DNA from: Paludibacteraceae bacterium
Lineage (GTDB): Bacteria; Bacteroidota; Bacteroidia; Bacteroidales; Paludibacteraceae
NCBI GenBank assembly: GCA_023227695.1
Contig: JALNVE010000227.1
Span: forward strand, 1 to 5,403
Length of the DNA: 5,403 nt
Reading direction: 5' to 3'
Shown here: piece by piece, positions 5,209 to 5,403 of the stretch
Position numbering within the stretch: the stretch's first letter is position 1
Layout: every line of letters begins with the position of its first letter
Program-made: the position numbers and the translations under genes
Notes under the pieces: model-generated
Databases searched by the model: none
What the model saw: only the letters and a program-made list of their open reading frames with translations
Told to the model about the DNA's origin: nothing

Positions 5209-5403
5209 ATGCTGAAGATTAATCGTTTTACATTGGAAAATGGTTTAAGAGTGGTTCATCACGAAAATAAATCGACTCCTATGGTCGTTGTCAATACCCT
5301 TTATGATGTCGGGTCGAAAGATGAAGACCGCGACCATACGGGTTTTGCCCATCTGTTCGAGCATCTGATGTTTGGCGGTTCTGTCAATATCCCGTCATTC
5401 GAC
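5209..5403 (+). CDS. M16 family zinc peptidase, N-terminal fragment
   Basis: The first 65 residues of an M16 (insulinase/pitrilysin-type) metallopeptidase are present; the gene continues past the right edge. The fragment begins with FTLENGLRVVHHEN, the usual opening beta-strand region, then VNTLYDVGSKDED. It reaches the inverted zinc motif HxxEH as HLFEH (His48, Glu51 and His52), followed by LMFGGS. Glu51 is the expected catalytic base and the histidines bind zinc; the distal glutamate ligand would lie downstream, outside the window. In Bacteroidota such proteins are usually periplasmic or envelope-associated and about 400 residues as single units or over 900 as fused pairs. No signal peptide is visible at this start, so a cytoplasmic form is possible. 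The ATG at 5209 fits the promoter spacing and the start of homology-like sequence. It is divergent from the neighbouring operon and probably unrelated to it. Confidence 0.92.
   Translation, partial: MLKINRFTLENGLRVVHHENKSTPMVVVNTLYDVGSKDEDRDHTGFAHLFEHLMFGGSVNIPSFD

Overview
The window looks like chromosomal DNA of a Bacteroidota member, most likely Bacteroidales. Three things point there. Two of the three promoters I can propose carry clean TAnnTTTG-type -7 boxes and the third is a good match. Starts are preceded by A-rich leaders rather than strong Shine-Dalgarno sequences. The partial M16 peptidase and the GH3 glycosidase also read like proteins of gut or oral Bacteroidales. The species cannot be named from this window.

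Layout, left to right. Positions 1-257 are non-coding as far as I can see and contain two hairpins. Positions 258-2639 (minus strand) hold a complete secreted or lipid-anchored GH3 beta-glucosidase-like enzyme. Positions 2640-2901 hold its putative control region: a -7 box and two AAACGTTT palindromes of the LacI-family operator type, followed by a short hairpin repeat. Positions 2902-4643 (minus strand) hold a two-gene operon. The first gene (3657-4643) encodes a winged-helix regulator of the AbiEi/MarR-like kind. The second (2902-3672) encodes a nucleotidyltransferase-fold protein of the AbiEii kind, and the two reading frames overlap by 16 bases. Positions 4644-5208 are intergenic. They contain a dense TTATCAT/ATGATAA operator array in front of the regulator gene, a second copy of the hairpin repeat, a structured GC-richer patch and the promoter of the last gene. 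Positions 5209-5403 (plus strand) are the start of an M16 (insulinase/pitrilysin) zinc peptidase that runs off the right edge.

The most interesting part is the two-gene module. Its composition, order and overlap match a type IV (AbiE-like) toxin-antitoxin or phage-defence pair, and its promoter carries six copies of one 7-bp box, including a 12-bp-arm perfect palindrome next to the -7 box. This is what an autoregulating antitoxin would be expected to bind. The regulator is not laid out like classical AbiEi: its winged helix is central, behind a domain of about 130 residues. The module lies between two same-orientation copies of a 23-25 bp hairpin repeat about 2.1 kb apart, in a locus between a glycosidase and a housekeeping-type peptidase, which suggests an accessory insertion. 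The toxin-antitoxin assignment is inferred from motifs and context only.
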